Part shown: positions 18,022 through 28,221 of the stretch, piece after piece
Layout of the letters: each line of letters begins with the position of its first letter
Numbering within the stretch: the stretch's first letter is position 1
From: Alphaproteobacteria bacterium
Lineage (GTDB): Bacteria; Pseudomonadota; Alphaproteobacteria; Sphingomonadales; Emcibacteraceae
DNA: 44,552 nt
Assembly: GCA_002401455.1 (NCBI GenBank)
Contig: NVTE01000013.1
Span: 1 to 44,552, forward strand
Direction of reading: 5' to 3'
Translations under genes and position numbers: made by a program
The notes under the pieces: generated by a model
Told to the model about the DNA's origin: nothing
What the model saw: only the letters and a program-made list of their open reading frames with translations
The model's database searches: none

Positions 18022-18969
18022 TCAGTGGTTTTCAGCCAGAAATGATTCGGCTTCCAAAGCGGCCATGCAACCCATTCCGGCGGCGGTGACGGCCTGGCGA
18101 TAGACTTTGTCCGTCACATCCCCGGCCGCATAGACGCCCGGAACATTGGTCGCGGTGCTGTCAGGAGCTTTCAGGATATAGCCATCGGAATCCATGTCCA
18201 GCTTGCCAGAAAAGATACCGGTGGAGGGTTTGTGGCCGATGGCAATGAATACCCCGTGGGCCGGAACGTCACTGATGACACCGGTTTTTATATTTTTGAC
18301 CCGGGCCCCTGTGACCCCGCCCATGGGCGGCTCATCCCCGACGATTTCTTCCAGAACACTGTCCCAGATGACCTCAATTTTGTCATTGGCGAACAGTCGG
18401 TCCTGAAGGATTTTCTCAGACCGCAGCGCATCCCGTCTGTGGATCAGGGTGACTTTTGAGGCAAAGTTGGTCAGGAAAATCGCTTCCTCAACAGCGGTAT
18501 TGCCGCCGCCGACCACAATGACTTCCTTGTTGCGGTAAAAGAAACCATCACAAGTGGCACAGGCGGAGACTCCAAAACCCTGGAACCGTTGTTCGGAGGG
18601 CAGGCCCAGCCACATGGCCTGGGCGCCGGTGGAAATGATCACCGTGTCGGCAATATAAGTATCGCCGGATTCGCCGGTGCAAACAAAAGGCCGTTCATCA
18701 AAATTTACATCTGTGATCATATCGGTGATGATCTGGGTGTTGACATTGCGCGCCTGGGCTTCCATCTGTTCCATTAGCCACGGGCCCTGAATCGGATCGG
18801 CAAAGCCGGGATAGTTTTCCACGTCCGTAGTGATGGTCAACTGACCGCCGGGCTGCATGCCCTGAACCACGATCGGGCTCAGGTTGGCGCGGGCTGCATA
18901 AATGGCCGCCGTATATCCGGCGGGGCCTGACCCGATAATCAGAACTTTAGTATTATGGGTTTGTGTCAT
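18022..18969 (-). CDS. trxB: thioredoxin-disulfide reductase
   Basis: A 315-residue flavoprotein that uses NADPH to reduce thioredoxin. It has the FAD motif IIGSGPAGYTAAIYAARA, the redox pair Cys137 and Cys140 in ACATCDGFFY, the NADPH motif VVGGGNTAVEEA, and GVYAAGDVTD near the C-terminus. The ATG at 18969 is chosen over an upstream TTG because GGAA lies 9 bases before it. It lies 97 bases upstream of the LysR gene on the same strand, a pairing found in other Alphaproteobacteria. Confidence 0.96.
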   Translation of the reverse strand: MTQTHNTKVLIIGSGPAGYTAAIYAARANLSPIVVQGMQPGGQLTITTDVENYPGFADPIQGPWLMEQMEAQARNVNTQIITDMITDVNFDERPFVCTGESGDTYIADTVIISTGAQAMWLGLPSEQRFQGFGVSACATCDGFFYRNKEVIVVGGGNTAVEEAIFLTNFASKVTLIHRRDALRSEKILQDRLFANDKIEVIWDSVLEEIVGDEPPMGGVTGARVKNIKTGVISDVPAHGVFIAIGHKPSTGIFSGKLDMDSDGYILKAPDSTATNVPGVYAAGDVTDKVYRQAVTAAGMGCMAALEAESFLAENH

Positions 18970-19166
18970 TATAAATTTCCGTAACAATTACTTAAATAAT
19001 ATGCTTGTGCAGAACTTAAGTGGTTTTGGGCTAAATTCAACATTATTCTGTCCTAGACATAAGGAAAGTCGGTTCAGAAAACAAGATAGAGGCGGGTCAC
19101 AATTTTTTTATTGGTAAATTTCAGGTTATTGCGTAGTCTTACAAAAAATAAAAGGGCGTTCACTTT

Positions 19167-20117
19167 ATGACCTGGAAAGATTTTCCAAATTTTCCCCGTC
19201 CGGGACGGGTCGACTATTTGACATTACAGGATGGACACAAGCTGCGCACGGCGTGCTGGCCGGCCGAGGAGGATAGCCGGGGCATTATTGTCCTGGTCAA
19301 TGGCCACCGGGAATATATGGAAAAATATTCTGAATTTATTTCAGATCTTCTGGCGCGGGGCTTTTCTGTTTATACCCTCGATAATCGAGGACAGGGGTTG
19401 TCTGACCGACTGCTGCCCAACAGATTGAAAAGCTATTCCGAGAATTTTGATTGTTTTTCCAATGACCTGAATGAATTTGTCTCAAATATAGTCATGAAGG
19501 ACCCCCGGGTACAGGATTTGCCGTTGTATCTGGTTGGTCATTCCATGGGTAGCCATGTCTGCTTGCGCTATCTTCATGATTTTCCGGGCGCCATCGACAA
19601 GGCGGTGATTATGGCCCCGATGATTGACTTTAATCTGGGCAATGCGCTGGCAAAGGCGGTGACTAAATTTGTCATACGGATGGTCGTCAAATTGGGCGGC
19701 CGGAAGAATTTTGCTTTTGGCCAGGGCTTTGAATTTTCCCATGAACGCCATCTGATCAAGCAGAAGCTGCTGACCCATGACGATGACAGATATGCCCAGG
19801 AAGTTGACATAATCGGGACCATGCCTGATCTTTATGTGGGCGGTGCCACCTTTGGCTGGCTGAATGCGGCCATGGACAGTATGGAAGAGATACAACAGCA
19901 GGGCTATCTGGAAAAAATCACCACGCCGATGCTTGTTGTTCTGGCCGGGGCGGATCAGGTGGTCGATAGCCAGGCCAGTATTGACCTGTTTTCCGGGGCG
20001 GATGATAATATTAGACTGGTGACCGTGGACGGGGCTCGCCATGAAATGTACCGGGAAAGCGATATCTACCGGGACCCGTTGTGGCAGGAAATAGATGGTT
20101 TCCTAGGCGTTCAGTAA
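19167..20117 (+). CDS. alpha/beta hydrolase, lysophospholipase/monoacylglycerol lipase-like (serine aminopeptidase S33 family)
   Basis: A 316-residue cytoplasmic hydrolase. The nucleophile elbow is LVGHSMGSH with Ser126. The acid is probably Asp263 in VLAGADQVVD, and the base is His292 in DGARHEMYRE. The VYTLDNRGQGLSD stretch is typical of the PldB group. A lipid ester substrate is inferred from the family. It diverges from trxB and its last 15 bases overlap the end of hisN on the other strand. Confidence 0.85.
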   Translation: MTWKDFPNFPRPGRVDYLTLQDGHKLRTACWPAEEDSRGIIVLVNGHREYMEKYSEFISDLLARGFSVYTLDNRGQGLSDRLLPNRLKSYSENFDCFSNDLNEFVSNIVMKDPRVQDLPLYLVGHSMGSHVCLRYLHDFPGAIDKAVIMAPMIDFNLGNALAKAVTKFVIRMVVKLGGRKNFAFGQGFEFSHERHLIKQKLLTHDDDRYAQEVDIIGTMPDLYVGGATFGWLNAAMDSMEEIQQQGYLEKITTPMLVVLAGADQVVDSQASIDLFSGADDNIRLVTVDGARHEMYRESDIYRDPLWQEIDGFLGVQ

Positions 20118-20909
20118 GTCGAGGACCTGGGCATGCAATTCCGGTGTGGCGGAGGCGACAATCTGTCCGCCCTCGGCCGCTGATGCGCCGGTCCAGTTTG
20201 TGATCACCCCGCCAGCACCCTGAACAATCGGGATCAGGGCCTGGATATCATAGGGCTCAAGGCCGCTTTCAATCACCACATCCATAAAACCGGCGGCAAC
20301 CATGGCATAGGCATAGCAGTCATAGCCGTTGCGCACCAGACGGGCCTTGGACGCGACCCGGTTGAAAGCGTCGAGGTCCGCGTCACAGGCAAAAAACTGA
20401 CTGGGATCGGTGGTCGATACCGTGGCAGAAGAGATATCTGTGCAGGGGCGGCAGGTAATTTTGTTGCCATTGAGGGTCGCGCCGTCCGGAGTGCCCATAT
20501 AGCGCTCTTTCAGATAAGGCTGGTCGAGCATGCCAAGCAGCGGGTCTCCACCGTCATTGAGCGCCACCAGCGTGCCCCAGGTGGGAATGCCGCAGATATA
20601 GGCCCGGGTGCCGTCTATGGGGTCAATAACCCAGGTGTAGGGGGAGGAACTGTTCTGCTCAGAGCCTTGTTCCTCACCGAGGATATTATGCTCTGGATAG
20701 GTCTGGTTGATCAGGCTGCGGATGGCTTGCTCCGCCTGTTTATCGGCCTCGGTCACCGGGTCGTAATCGAGCTGAAGTTTTCGGCCCTTGTTGATGACAT
20801 CAACGGGCTGTTTAAACATGGGCAGGGTAATGTCCGCTGCCGCCGCCGCAAGGGTATCCAGAAAGTCAGTATAACCCTTGATTTCAGTAGCATCAGGTTT
20901 CCGACCCAT
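20103..20909 (-). CDS. hisN: histidinol-phosphatase, inositol-monophosphatase type
   Basis: A 268-residue Mg-dependent phosphatase. YDPVTEADKQAEQ, GEEQGS (78-83), WVIDPIDGTRAYICGIPTWG (93-112) and EPYDIQALIPIVQGAGG carry the metal-binding acids of the family. The RAYICGIPTWG wording fits HisN, which removes phosphate from histidinol phosphate in histidine synthesis, rather than SuhB. No other his gene is nearby. AAGGA precedes the ATG. The alternative is another IMPase-family sugar phosphatase. Confidence 0.85.
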   Translation of the reverse strand: MGRKPDATEIKGYTDFLDTLAAAAADITLPMFKQPVDVINKGRKLQLDYDPVTEADKQAEQAIRSLINQTYPEHNILGEEQGSEQNSSSPYTWVIDPIDGTRAYICGIPTWGTLVALNDGGDPLLGMLDQPYLKERYMGTPDGATLNGNKITCRPCTDISSATVSTTDPSQFFACDADLDAFNRVASKARLVRNGYDCYAYAMVAAGFMDVVIESGLEPYDIQALIPIVQGAGGVITNWTGASAAEGGQIVASATPELHAQVLDLLNA

Positions 20910-20996
20910 ATCTTATTTTCCTTTCACAGTGCAGATACCCCTGTGTCGGATAGTGGGCGGCATTTGTCAAGCTGTTAGGACGTCGGGCTTAACTAT

Positions 20997-21257
20997 TCAG
21001 ACACCAATGCGCGGCTTGCCATCGCGGGAGGGCCCAAAACTTTTTTGTAAAATGCTGGTGCTGTCTTCAGCGATTGTAATAGCTTCGCTCAATAACCCCA
21101 AGATTTTGACGTTATTGTCCAAAACACTTTGGGCCTCTGGACGGGAATCCTCCAGAATTTTTGTCGTGCGCAGGAAAATATCCTTGCGGATAAGTTTCAG
21201 CATATCTTCCAGCTTATAGCCATTGGGATTGTCATCGGTTACCAAAAAATGTGTCAT
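20997..21257 (-). CDS. conserved-looking small hypothetical protein, 86 residues
   Basis: The start ATG at 21257 (MTHFLVTDDNPNGYKLEDML) is chosen because GAGG lies 6 bases before it; a start 6 codons upstream is also open. The protein is soluble, mostly helical in character, and ends KSFGPSRDGKPRIGV. I recall similar small proteins in other Alphaproteobacteria but cannot name the family or function. It lies between hisN and a TonB-type receptor, on the same strand, with an 87-base gap to hisN. Confidence 0.7.
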   Translation of the reverse strand: MTHFLVTDDNPNGYKLEDMLKLIRKDIFLRTTKILEDSRPEAQSVLDNNVKILGLLSEAITIAEDSTSILQKSFGPSRDGKPRIGV

Positions 21258-21335
21258 TATTTTCCTCATATTCACGTGATTTATCAGGTGACTATAGGGG
21301 GGAGTGATTAAAGATCGGTAAACCTGTCAGCCAGT

Positions 21336-23414
21336 TTAAAAGCTGCCCTCCAGAGAAATCATGACTTTGCGGGAAATGAAGCGTTGCTGTTCTTCAAAAT
21401 GATCCGTAATGCCCAATCGGATGTCATCAACAAAAAACTGACGGCTTTTATCCCGGGGGTCATTGAATAGGCTAAAGCCTTTAAGTTTTAACTTCATGGC
21501 ATTGTTGAAACTATATTCGGCATAGGCGGAGGCTTGTAGCCCGGTTCCACCGCGATTGATATCGCGCACGGTTAGGGTTGTCCGGCCATTGCGCCCCAAC
21601 TCCTCCAGGTCAAAGCCCCAGGAGAGATTCCATTTCGGCAGGTTATGGCGGTAGGCGACGGTATATCGGGTATTATTCCACCACTGGAATTGACGTTTTT
21701 CCCTGGTAAAGGGGTCGGTAACTTCGGTTTTATGCCAGCGGCCCAGGACGCTGAGAATAGCGTCGTCAAGGCCCATGAAGCCAAGTCGTAGGTCACTTTT
21801 AAGCTGGATGCCATAGCGAAAGGCGTCGCCGATGTTGCCGGTGCCGGTATTGCCAGGTGTTATTTCCACCACATCAATGTGATCTGTGGTTTTGTCATAA
21901 AAAACTTTTACTTCTGCCGAGCCTTTGTCATCGGCAAATCTTTTTTCGTAGGTGAGGGAAGTTTCCCATGTTTTTTCAGGCACCAGGTCGGGATTGCCCT
22001 CGGTCACCCGGCCCAGGTCGTCATCAAATTCCGCCACAAAATTGCCGAAGTTCAACTGACTGATTTTTCTTTCTACCAGCAACCTTAGCTGATCATGGTC
22101 ACTAAAATCATACCTGACTTCAATCCGGGGCTTCAGAAAAAAGAAAGTCCGCATCTGGTTGATGTTAGAACCAACCTGGCCGATTCTGGAATATTCGGAA
22201 TTGAGCGTGGTCTGCAGGTTTAACTTATTTGTGACTTTATAATTGTGGGTCGCAAAGACTTCCACGCGGGTTTCTTTGACTTTGGAATCCGGATTCTGAA
22301 CCACGGCATCGGAGAAGTTAGTATTTTTATCCAGACTGTTGAAAGCGATTTCAGCGCCGGTCTCCAGCGAGTGTTGATCAGAAAGCTGACTATTGAGGGT
22401 GGTGCGTAGGATTTTTTCCTGTCGGGCCTTATGGATTATATTTTCATATTGCAGGACGGAATCCACCCCCTTGATGGAGAATCCCTGTTCAATGGCATCA
22501 AATGTTTCCCGGTTGATGACAAAGATAAATTTCAAGCTACCAAGGGATGTCCTTGTCTCGTAATCGCCACCAAACTCCCAGTTCAGTTGATCTTCCTCGA
22601 AGGGCAGGGACACTGTACTGTCCAGCTGCAGGGAATTATCACCGAGCGGAAGGTGGATGTCTTCGAGATCAGTTTTGGCAAAATCAGATATTTTATACAG
22701 GCCATTGAGGCGCAGGCTGTCGCCATTGTCAAAATCATATTGTAGGTCGCCGGAAAATTTATTCCCTTGCCATGTCTTGTCTGCGAACCGACGACGGAAA
22801 CCGGAGAAGACACGATCAGCCGTAAAATGGTTTTCATCAAAACGTTCCCTTTGAATCCAGGCATCATGGTCGTAGGTCAGGCTATAGGGCATTTTCCCCA
22901 AAGTGCCATTGCGTGAAACCAAAAGCCGTGGTTTGGTGGAGCGGCCTTTGATATAATCTGTCTGGACTTTAAAGAAGTTGGTCGCTTTCTGGGTACCTTC
23001 TTTCAGGATCACATTATACAGGATGCCGTTGCTTTTAACATCCAGGCCTTCTGCATTGCCCCGGATCAGGTCGATACGTACAACCTGAGAGGCCAGGATA
23101 CGGGTCAGTTGGGAATTTGTGTTGTTGCTTTTGCCGGAAATTCGTTTGCCATTGATCAGAATTTGCGGCCCGTTGGAGCCAAAGCCCCGGGCATTATTCT
23201 CGTCGTTATCAAGATCCTTCAGCATACCTGAACCACCAGGAACCTGTTGGATCATATCTCTTAAGGATACTGGTTTATAAGGGCTGAAATAGGCCTGTTC
23301 ATATGTGAGGGTTGATCCAGATCCGTCCTGAGCGGAAGAACTTATTTGGGGGGTGCAGACCCCCAGTGTAACCATCAATGCATTACGCACAGATCGCTTA
23401 ATTTGATCCCTCAT
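21336..23414 (-). CDS. TonB-dependent receptor-like outer-membrane protein
   Basis: A 692-residue protein with a signal peptide (about 1-28), a plug-like region at about 45-140 (LRDMIQQVPGGSGML, RGFGSNGPQILINGKRISGK, VVRIDLIRGNAEGLDV), then a beta barrel that ends in Phe, the outer-membrane assembly signal. It is short for a TonB receptor and I see no clear TonB box. Its substrate is unknown and no transporter partner lies beside it. CGGAAG precedes the ATG. No recognisable Fur box was found upstream. Confidence 0.8.
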   Translation of the reverse strand: MRDQIKRSVRNALMVTLGVCTPQISSSAQDGSGSTLTYEQAYFSPYKPVSLRDMIQQVPGGSGMLKDLDNDENNARGFGSNGPQILINGKRISGKSNNTNSQLTRILASQVVRIDLIRGNAEGLDVKSNGILYNVILKEGTQKATNFFKVQTDYIKGRSTKPRLLVSRNGTLGKMPYSLTYDHDAWIQRERFDENHFTADRVFSGFRRRFADKTWQGNKFSGDLQYDFDNGDSLRLNGLYKISDFAKTDLEDIHLPLGDNSLQLDSTVSLPFEEDQLNWEFGGDYETRTSLGSLKFIFVINRETFDAIEQGFSIKGVDSVLQYENIIHKARQEKILRTTLNSQLSDQHSLETGAEIAFNSLDKNTNFSDAVVQNPDSKVKETRVEVFATHNYKVTNKLNLQTTLNSEYSRIGQVGSNINQMRTFFFLKPRIEVRYDFSDHDQLRLLVERKISQLNFGNFVAEFDDDLGRVTEGNPDLVPEKTWETSLTYEKRFADDKGSAEVKVFYDKTTDHIDVVEITPGNTGTGNIGDAFRYGIQLKSDLRLGFMGLDDAILSVLGRWHKTEVTDPFTREKRQFQWWNNTRYTVAYRHNLPKWNLSWGFDLEELGRNGRTTLTVRDINRGGTGLQASAYAEYSFNNAMKLKLKGFSLFNDPRDKSRQFFVDDIRLGITDHFEEQQRFISRKVMISLEGSF

Positions 23415-23533
23415 ACTTTATCTTCCGTAGATTATTTTTTTTCATTTGTTACCACGTTGAAAATAAGTTGTGCACTATTTGCGATAAAAAGTCTCTTTAA
23501 TGCGACGAAAAAAGTGTCGGGGAGCAGGAAAAA

Positions 23534-23560
23534 AAAGGGCCAGCAAAATGCCAGCCCTTT
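23534..23560 (-). terminator. intrinsic terminator downstream of typA
   Basis: Arms AAAGGGC (23534-23540) and GCCCTTT (23554-23560), with a 2x2 internal loop and an inner GCA/TGC pairing. On the minus strand a long T-run follows. It lies 24 bases past the typA stop. Confidence 0.75.
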
Positions 23561-23583
23561 GATGTTATGTATTAAATAGAAAT

Positions 23584-25413
23584 TTACTTAGCAGTTCGGG
23601 CCGCTTTTTTTCGTTCATGAGGAATGAGGAAGCGTTTGCGCAACCGGATGTTCGCCGGCGTAACTTCCACCAGCTCGTCATCATCGATATAGGCAATGGC
23701 CTGTTCCAGAGTGAGCTTCTTAGGCGGGGTCAGCTTGATGGCATCATCCTTACCGGAGGCCCGGATGTTGGTCAGCTGCTTGCCTTTGAGAACATTGACG
23801 TCCAGGTCGTTGTCCCGGCTATGCTCGCCGATGATCATGCCTTCATAAACTTCTTCCTGGGGGTTAATCATGATCGTCCCACGATCTTCCAGGTTCCAGA
23901 GTGCATAAGCAACAGCCTTGCCTGAGCCCATGGAGATCAGAACCCCAACCCGGCGACCAGTAATTTTGCCTTTATAGGGACCATAGCTGTGATAAACCCG
24001 GTTCATGACACCAGTACCACGGGTATCGGTCATGAATTCGCCATGATAGCCGATCAGGCCCCGTGACGGTGCCAGGAAGGTAATGCGGGTTTTGCCAGCA
24101 CCACTGGGGCGCATGTCAGTCATTTCAGCCTTACGCAGACTCATCTGTTCAACAACAACGCCGGTATATTCATCATCCACATCAATTACAGCTTCTTCAT
24201 AAGGCTCAAGCTGCGCACCCGTGTCCGGATCGGTTTTGAACAGAACCTGAGGACGGGAGATGGAAAGTTCGAAGCCTTCACGGCGCATGGTTTCAATCAA
24301 AACACCAAGCTGCAATTCGCCACGTCCGGAGACTTCAAAGCCGTCTTTGCTTTCGCTCTCGGTGATCTTGATGGCGACGTTGCCTTCAGATTCCCGGGCC
24401 AGACGGTCGCGGATCATGCGGGTTGTTACCTTGGTGCCTTCACGGCCGGCAAGGGGACTGTCATTGACGGTAAAACGCATGGACAATGTTGGCGGATCAA
24501 TGGGCTGTGCTTTCAGGGGAACCGTAACTTCCGGGGCACAGAAAGTATCAGCAACCGTGGCATTAGAAAGCCCGGCAATGCAGATGATGTCGCCGGCAAT
24601 GGCTTCGTCCACAGGCACCCGGTCCAGACCCCGGAAGGCCATCAGTTTACTGGCCCGGCCAGTTTCGACAGTTTTACCGTCCTGGTTCATCACTTTGATC
24701 TGGTCATTGACCTTGATCTTGCCGCTTTCAATCCGGCCCGTCAGAATCCGGCCCAGGAAGTTGTCCCGGTCCAGCAGGGTCGCCAGCATGGAGAAGGGCA
24801 TGTCGATGTTTTCTTTGGTCATGACCGAAGGCTTGTCGTAATATTCCAGAATTTTTGCCAGCAACGGGTCCAGGTTTTTCCGGGGGCCGTCCAGCTCATT
24901 GTCAGCCCAGCCATCACGGCCAGACGCGAAGAGGGTCGGGAAGTCCAACTGCTCATCATTGGCTTCCAGGTTAACGAACAGGTCGAAGACTTCATCATGA
25001 ACCGCGTCAGGGCGACGGTCGTGCTTATCAACTTTATTGATGACGACGATTGGCTTCAGGCCCAGGGCCAGCGCCTTGGCGGTAACAAATTTTGTCTGAG
25101 GCATCGGGCCTTCAGCGGCATCAACCAGCAAAATCACGCCGTCTACCATGCTGAGGATTCGTTCTACTTCACCACCAAAGTCGGCATGGCCCGGTGTATC
25201 AACGATGTTAATCCGGTGATCCCGCCATTCGATGGACGTACATTTGGCAAGAATGGTAATACCGCGTTCTTTTTCAAGATCACCGCTGTCCAGAGCCCGC
25301 TCTTCAACCCGTTGATTTTCCCGGAAAGTTCCGGCCTGTTTGAACAATGTGTCGACCAATGTGGTTTTGCCGTGGTCAACGTGGGCAATAATAGCAATAT
25401 TACGTAATGACAT
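23584..25413 (-). CDS. typA: translational GTPase TypA/BipA
   Basis: A 609-residue GTPase related to EF-G that acts in ribosome assembly and stress adaptation. It has [16 protein letters not shown] (G1), [11 protein letters not shown] (G2), [14 protein letters not shown] (G3) and [13 protein letters not shown] (G4), then the domain II and III regions and the TypA-specific C-terminal domain with [15 protein letters not shown]. The ATG at 25413 with AGGTGA upstream is chosen over a GTG three codons earlier. It diverges from the quinone oxidoreductase gene. Confidence 0.96.
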   Translation of the reverse strand: MSLRNIAIIAHVDHGKTTLVDTLFKQAGTFRENQRVEERALDSGDLEKERGITILAKCTSIEWRDHRINIVDTPGHADFGGEVERILSMVDGVILLVDAAEGPMPQTKFVTAKALALGLKPIVVINKVDKHDRRPDAVHDEVFDLFVNLEANDEQLDFPTLFASGRDGWADNELDGPRKNLDPLLAKILEYYDKPSVMTKENIDMPFSMLATLLDRDNFLGRILTGRIESGKIKVNDQIKVMNQDGKTVETGRASKLMAFRGLDRVPVDEAIAGDIICIAGLSNATVADTFCAPEVTVPLKAQPIDPPTLSMRFTVNDSPLAGREGTKVTTRMIRDRLARESEGNVAIKITESESKDGFEVSGRGELQLGVLIETMRREGFELSISRPQVLFKTDPDTGAQLEPYEEAVIDVDDEYTGVVVEQMSLRKAEMTDMRPSGAGKTRITFLAPSRGLIGYHGEFMTDTRGTGVMNRVYHSYGPYKGKITGRRVGVLISMGSGKAVAYALWNLEDRGTIMINPQEEVYEGMIIGEHSRDNDLDVNVLKGKQLTNIRASGKDDAIKLTPPKKLTLEQAIAYIDDDELVEVTPANIRLRKRFLIPHERKKAARTAK

Positions 25414-25492
25414 TTGTTTCACCTAAAACTGTTGATAAACCCTCTGCAAAAACCTATCTATGATGCAGTGCAAAAAAGGCTAAAAATTCGGC

Positions 25493-25504
25493 GCAGTATA
25501 CTGC
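25493..25504. promoter_or_regulatory. short palindrome in the typA-oxidoreductase divergent region
   Basis: GCAGTATACTGC is a perfect 12-base palindrome 46 bases before the oxidoreductase ATG. It could be an operator; no cognate regulator lies nearby. Confidence 0.25.
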
Positions 25505-25549
25505 CCTTTAGTATAAAGTCTATGTGTAAATAGAAATAAGGAAAAATTG

Positions 25550-26527
25550 ATGAAAGCTATGATAGTCAGGGACTGTGGACCACTTGAAAATTTGAAATTG
25601 GAAACGGTCGCAGATCCGGTTGCCGGGGACCATAATGTGGTCATCGATGTCAAGGCCTGTTCGGTCAATTTCGCCGACAGCCTGCTGGTTGACGGCAGTT
25701 ATCAGGTCAAGCCGCCTCTGCCTTTCAGCCCGGGTCTTGAAGTCGCGGGCATTATATCAGAAATTGGCAAACAGGTAAATGGCTGGAAGGTTGGCGACCG
25801 GGTTCAGGCCCTGACCAATTGGGGCGGCTTTGCGGAAAAGGTCGCCGTGCCACCTGATGCCCTATGTCCGCTGCCCGATGATATGTCTTTCGTCGATGGC
25901 GCGGCTTTCGTGGTCGCTTATGGCACCAGTCATGTGGCGCTTGATTACCGGGCGAAGCTTCAGAAAGATGAATGGCTGGTGGTTAATGGGGCTGGCGGCG
26001 GGGTTGGTCTGACCGCCGTTGAAATTGGCAAAATGATGGGCGCACGGGTAATCGCCACCGCAGGCTCAGATGAAAAGCTCGCCCTGGCCAAAAGTAAAGG
26101 CGCGGAATTTACCATCAATTACAAACATGAGAATGTCCGGGATAAAATCAAGGAATTTACCGATGGCAAGGGCGTTAATGTGGTTTATGATCCGGTCGGT
26201 GGTGAGGTGTTCCGCCAGACTTTCCGGGCCATGGCCCCCGAAGGCCGCATGCTGGTGATCGGCTTTGCCAGTGGCGATGTCCCGCAGATCCAGGCAAATC
26301 ACTTGCTGGTCAAGAATATTGAGCTGATCGGCTTCTACTGGGGCGCTTACAAACAATTCAAGCCCGAGGTACTGCAGCAGTCTACCCGGCAGCTTTTTGA
26401 CTGGTACACCGAAGGCCGCATTGCCCCCCATATCAGCGCCACTTACCCCCTGGCGCAAACAGTCGACGCCATCCGCGCTTTGCGTAACCGCACATCCTCC
26501 GGGAAAGTGGTGGTCACTATGACCTGA
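25550..26527 (+). CDS. NADPH:quinone oxidoreductase-like, zinc-free medium-chain dehydrogenase
   Basis: A 325-residue MDR-family protein. It opens MKAMIVRDCGPLENLKLE and carries the NADPH motif NGAGGGVGLTAVEIGKMMGA. It lacks the cysteine cluster and catalytic zinc ligands of alcohol dehydrogenases and matches the quinone reductase/enoyl reductase branch (GKGVNVVYDPVGGEVF). ATG 25550 has AAGGA upstream. It precedes pccB by 116 bases on the same strand. Substrate not determinable; some relatives act on acyl-CoA or quinones. Confidence 0.85.
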   Translation: MKAMIVRDCGPLENLKLETVADPVAGDHNVVIDVKACSVNFADSLLVDGSYQVKPPLPFSPGLEVAGIISEIGKQVNGWKVGDRVQALTNWGGFAEKVAVPPDALCPLPDDMSFVDGAAFVVAYGTSHVALDYRAKLQKDEWLVVNGAGGGVGLTAVEIGKMMGARVIATAGSDEKLALAKSKGAEFTINYKHENVRDKIKEFTDGKGVNVVYDPVGGEVFRQTFRAMAPEGRMLVIGFASGDVPQIQANHLLVKNIELIGFYWGAYKQFKPEVLQQSTRQLFDWYTEGRIAPHISATYPLAQTVDAIRALRNRTSSGKVVVTMT

Positions 26528-26591
26528 ATATAGGGCTAGGGCATAAATAATGAGGATATAATATTGCATTGACTTCCAGAATTGAAAAATG

Positions 26592-26605
26592 TTACTCATG
26601 AGTAA
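26592..26605. promoter_or_regulatory. 14-base palindrome upstream of pccB
   Basis: TTACTCATGAGTAA is a perfect palindrome, 38 bases before the pccB start, with TTGACT at 26569-26574 positioned as a possible -35 (17 bases away). It could be a regulator site controlling the carboxylase genes. Confidence 0.35.
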
Positions 26606-26643
26606 GATAACTCACAATATTATGTAAAATACCAGAGGGACAT

Positions 26644-28176
26644 ATGCAGGAAATCCTGACGAAACTTGAAGAAAAACGCGACGAAGCGCGGCTTGGTGGC
26701 GGACAACGCCGGATTGATACGCAGCATAAAAAAGGTAAACTTACCGCCCGTGAGCGGGTAGAAGTCTTGCTCGATCCGGGCAGTTTTGAAGAATATGATA
26801 TGTTCATGGAGCATCGCTGTGTTGATTTTGGCATGGAGGAGCAGAAAATATCAGGTGACGGCGTCGTCATTGGCTCCGGTACCATCAATGGTCGTCTGGT
26901 TTATATTTTCAGTCAGGATTTTACGGTTTTCGGTGGATCGCTGTCGGAAACTCATGCGGAAAAAATTTGCAAGGTCATGGATATGGCCATGAAGGTCGGT
27001 GCTCCTATCATCGGCCTTAATGATTCTGGCGGTGCGCGTATTCAGGAAGGGGTTGCGGCCCTGGCTGGTTATGCCGATGTTTTCCAGAAGAATATCATGG
27101 CCTCTGGTGTAATCCCCCAGATATCTGTTATCATGGGCCCCTGTGCCGGTGGCGCAGTTTATTCGCCGGCGATCACTGACTTTATCTTCATGGTCAAGGA
27201 CAGCTCCTATATGTTTGTCACCGGCCCTGATGTGGTGAAAACCGTAACCAACGAGACGGTGACCCAGGAAGAGCTCGGCGGTGCGATTACCCATACGACA
27301 AAATCCAGTGTCGCTGACATTGCCTTTGAAAATGATGTGGAGGCCCTGAAACAGGTCCGCCGCCTGATTGACTTGCTGCCAGCCAATAACCGGGAAAAAT
27401 CCCCGGATTTCCCGACCTTTGATGATCCAAACCGGGAAGATATGTCTCTGGATACCCTGGTGCCGGCCAACCCCAACAAACCTTATGATATGCATGAGCT
27501 GATCAAAAAGGTCATTGATGAGGGCGACTTTTACGAGCTTCAGCCGCAATATGCCAAAAACATCATCACCGGATTTGGCCGTATAGAAGGCCAAACCGTT
27601 GGGTTTGTTGCCAACCAGCCGATGGTTCTGGCCGGCTGTCTGGATATCAACGCTTCCCGCAAGGCGGCGCGTTTTGTCCGCTTCTGTGACTGTTTTAATA
27701 TCCCTATCGTTACCTTCGTCGATGTGCCGGGATTCCTGCCGGGAACCCAGCAGGAATATAACGGCATCATCAAGCAGGGCGCCAAGTTGTTGTTTGCGTA
27801 TGGTGAAGCCACGGTGCCAAAAATCACCATCATTACCCGCAAAGCCTACGGCGGGGCCTATGATGTGATGGCGTCAAAGCATCTGCGCGGTGATCTGAAC
27901 TTTGCCTGGCCGACAGCGGAAATCGCCGTGATGGGGGCCAAGGGTGCGGTGGAAATCATTTTCCGGGCCGACATCAATGACGAGGACAAGATTGCAGCCC
28001 GGACTAAGGAATATTCTGATAAATTTGCCAACCCGTTTGTCGCTGCGGGCCGGGGCTATGTGGATGATATCATCATGCCGCATTCCTCCCGGCGTCGGAT
28101 CGCCCGGGGTCTGCGCATGCTGAAGAATAAAGAATTGAGCAATCCCTGGAAAAAACACGATAATATTCCCCTGTAA
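26644..28176 (+). CDS. pccB: propionyl/acetyl-CoA carboxylase beta (carboxyltransferase) subunit
   Basis: A 510-residue carboxyltransferase. The N-terminal [20 protein letters not shown] and [17 protein letters not shown] are typical of PccB. The two crotonase-like halves carry [24 protein letters not shown] and the second-half motif [15 protein letters not shown]. It moves CO2 from carboxybiotin on PccA to propionyl-CoA, giving methylmalonyl-CoA. AGAGGGA precedes the ATG. pccA follows 45 bases downstream. Propionyl-CoA is the likeliest substrate, but acyl-CoA specificity is inferred. Confidence 0.92.
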   Translation: MQEILTKLEEKRDEARLGGGQRRIDTQHKKGKLTARERVEVLLDPGSFEEYDMFMEHRCVDFGMEEQKISGDGVVIGSGTINGRLVYIFSQDFTVFGGSLSETHAEKICKVMDMAMKVGAPIIGLNDSGGARIQEGVAALAGYADVFQKNIMASGVIPQISVIMGPCAGGAVYSPAITDFIFMVKDSSYMFVTGPDVVKTVTNETVTQEELGGAITHTTKSSVADIAFENDVEALKQVRRLIDLLPANNREKSPDFPTFDDPNREDMSLDTLVPANPNKPYDMHELIKKVIDEGDFYELQPQYAKNIITGFGRIEGQTVGFVANQPMVLAGCLDINASRKAARFVRFCDCFNIPIVTFVDVPGFLPGTQQEYNGIIKQGAKLLFAYGEATVPKITIITRKAYGGAYDVMASKHLRGDLNFAWPTAEIAVMGAKGAVEIIFRADINDEDKIAARTKEYSDKFANPFVAAGRGYVDDIIMPHSSRRRIARGLRMLKNKELSNPWKKHDNIPL

Positions 28177-28221
28177 ATTCAGATGTAGAATACCGTTGTT
28201 AAAATTAAGAAGAACCAGATT

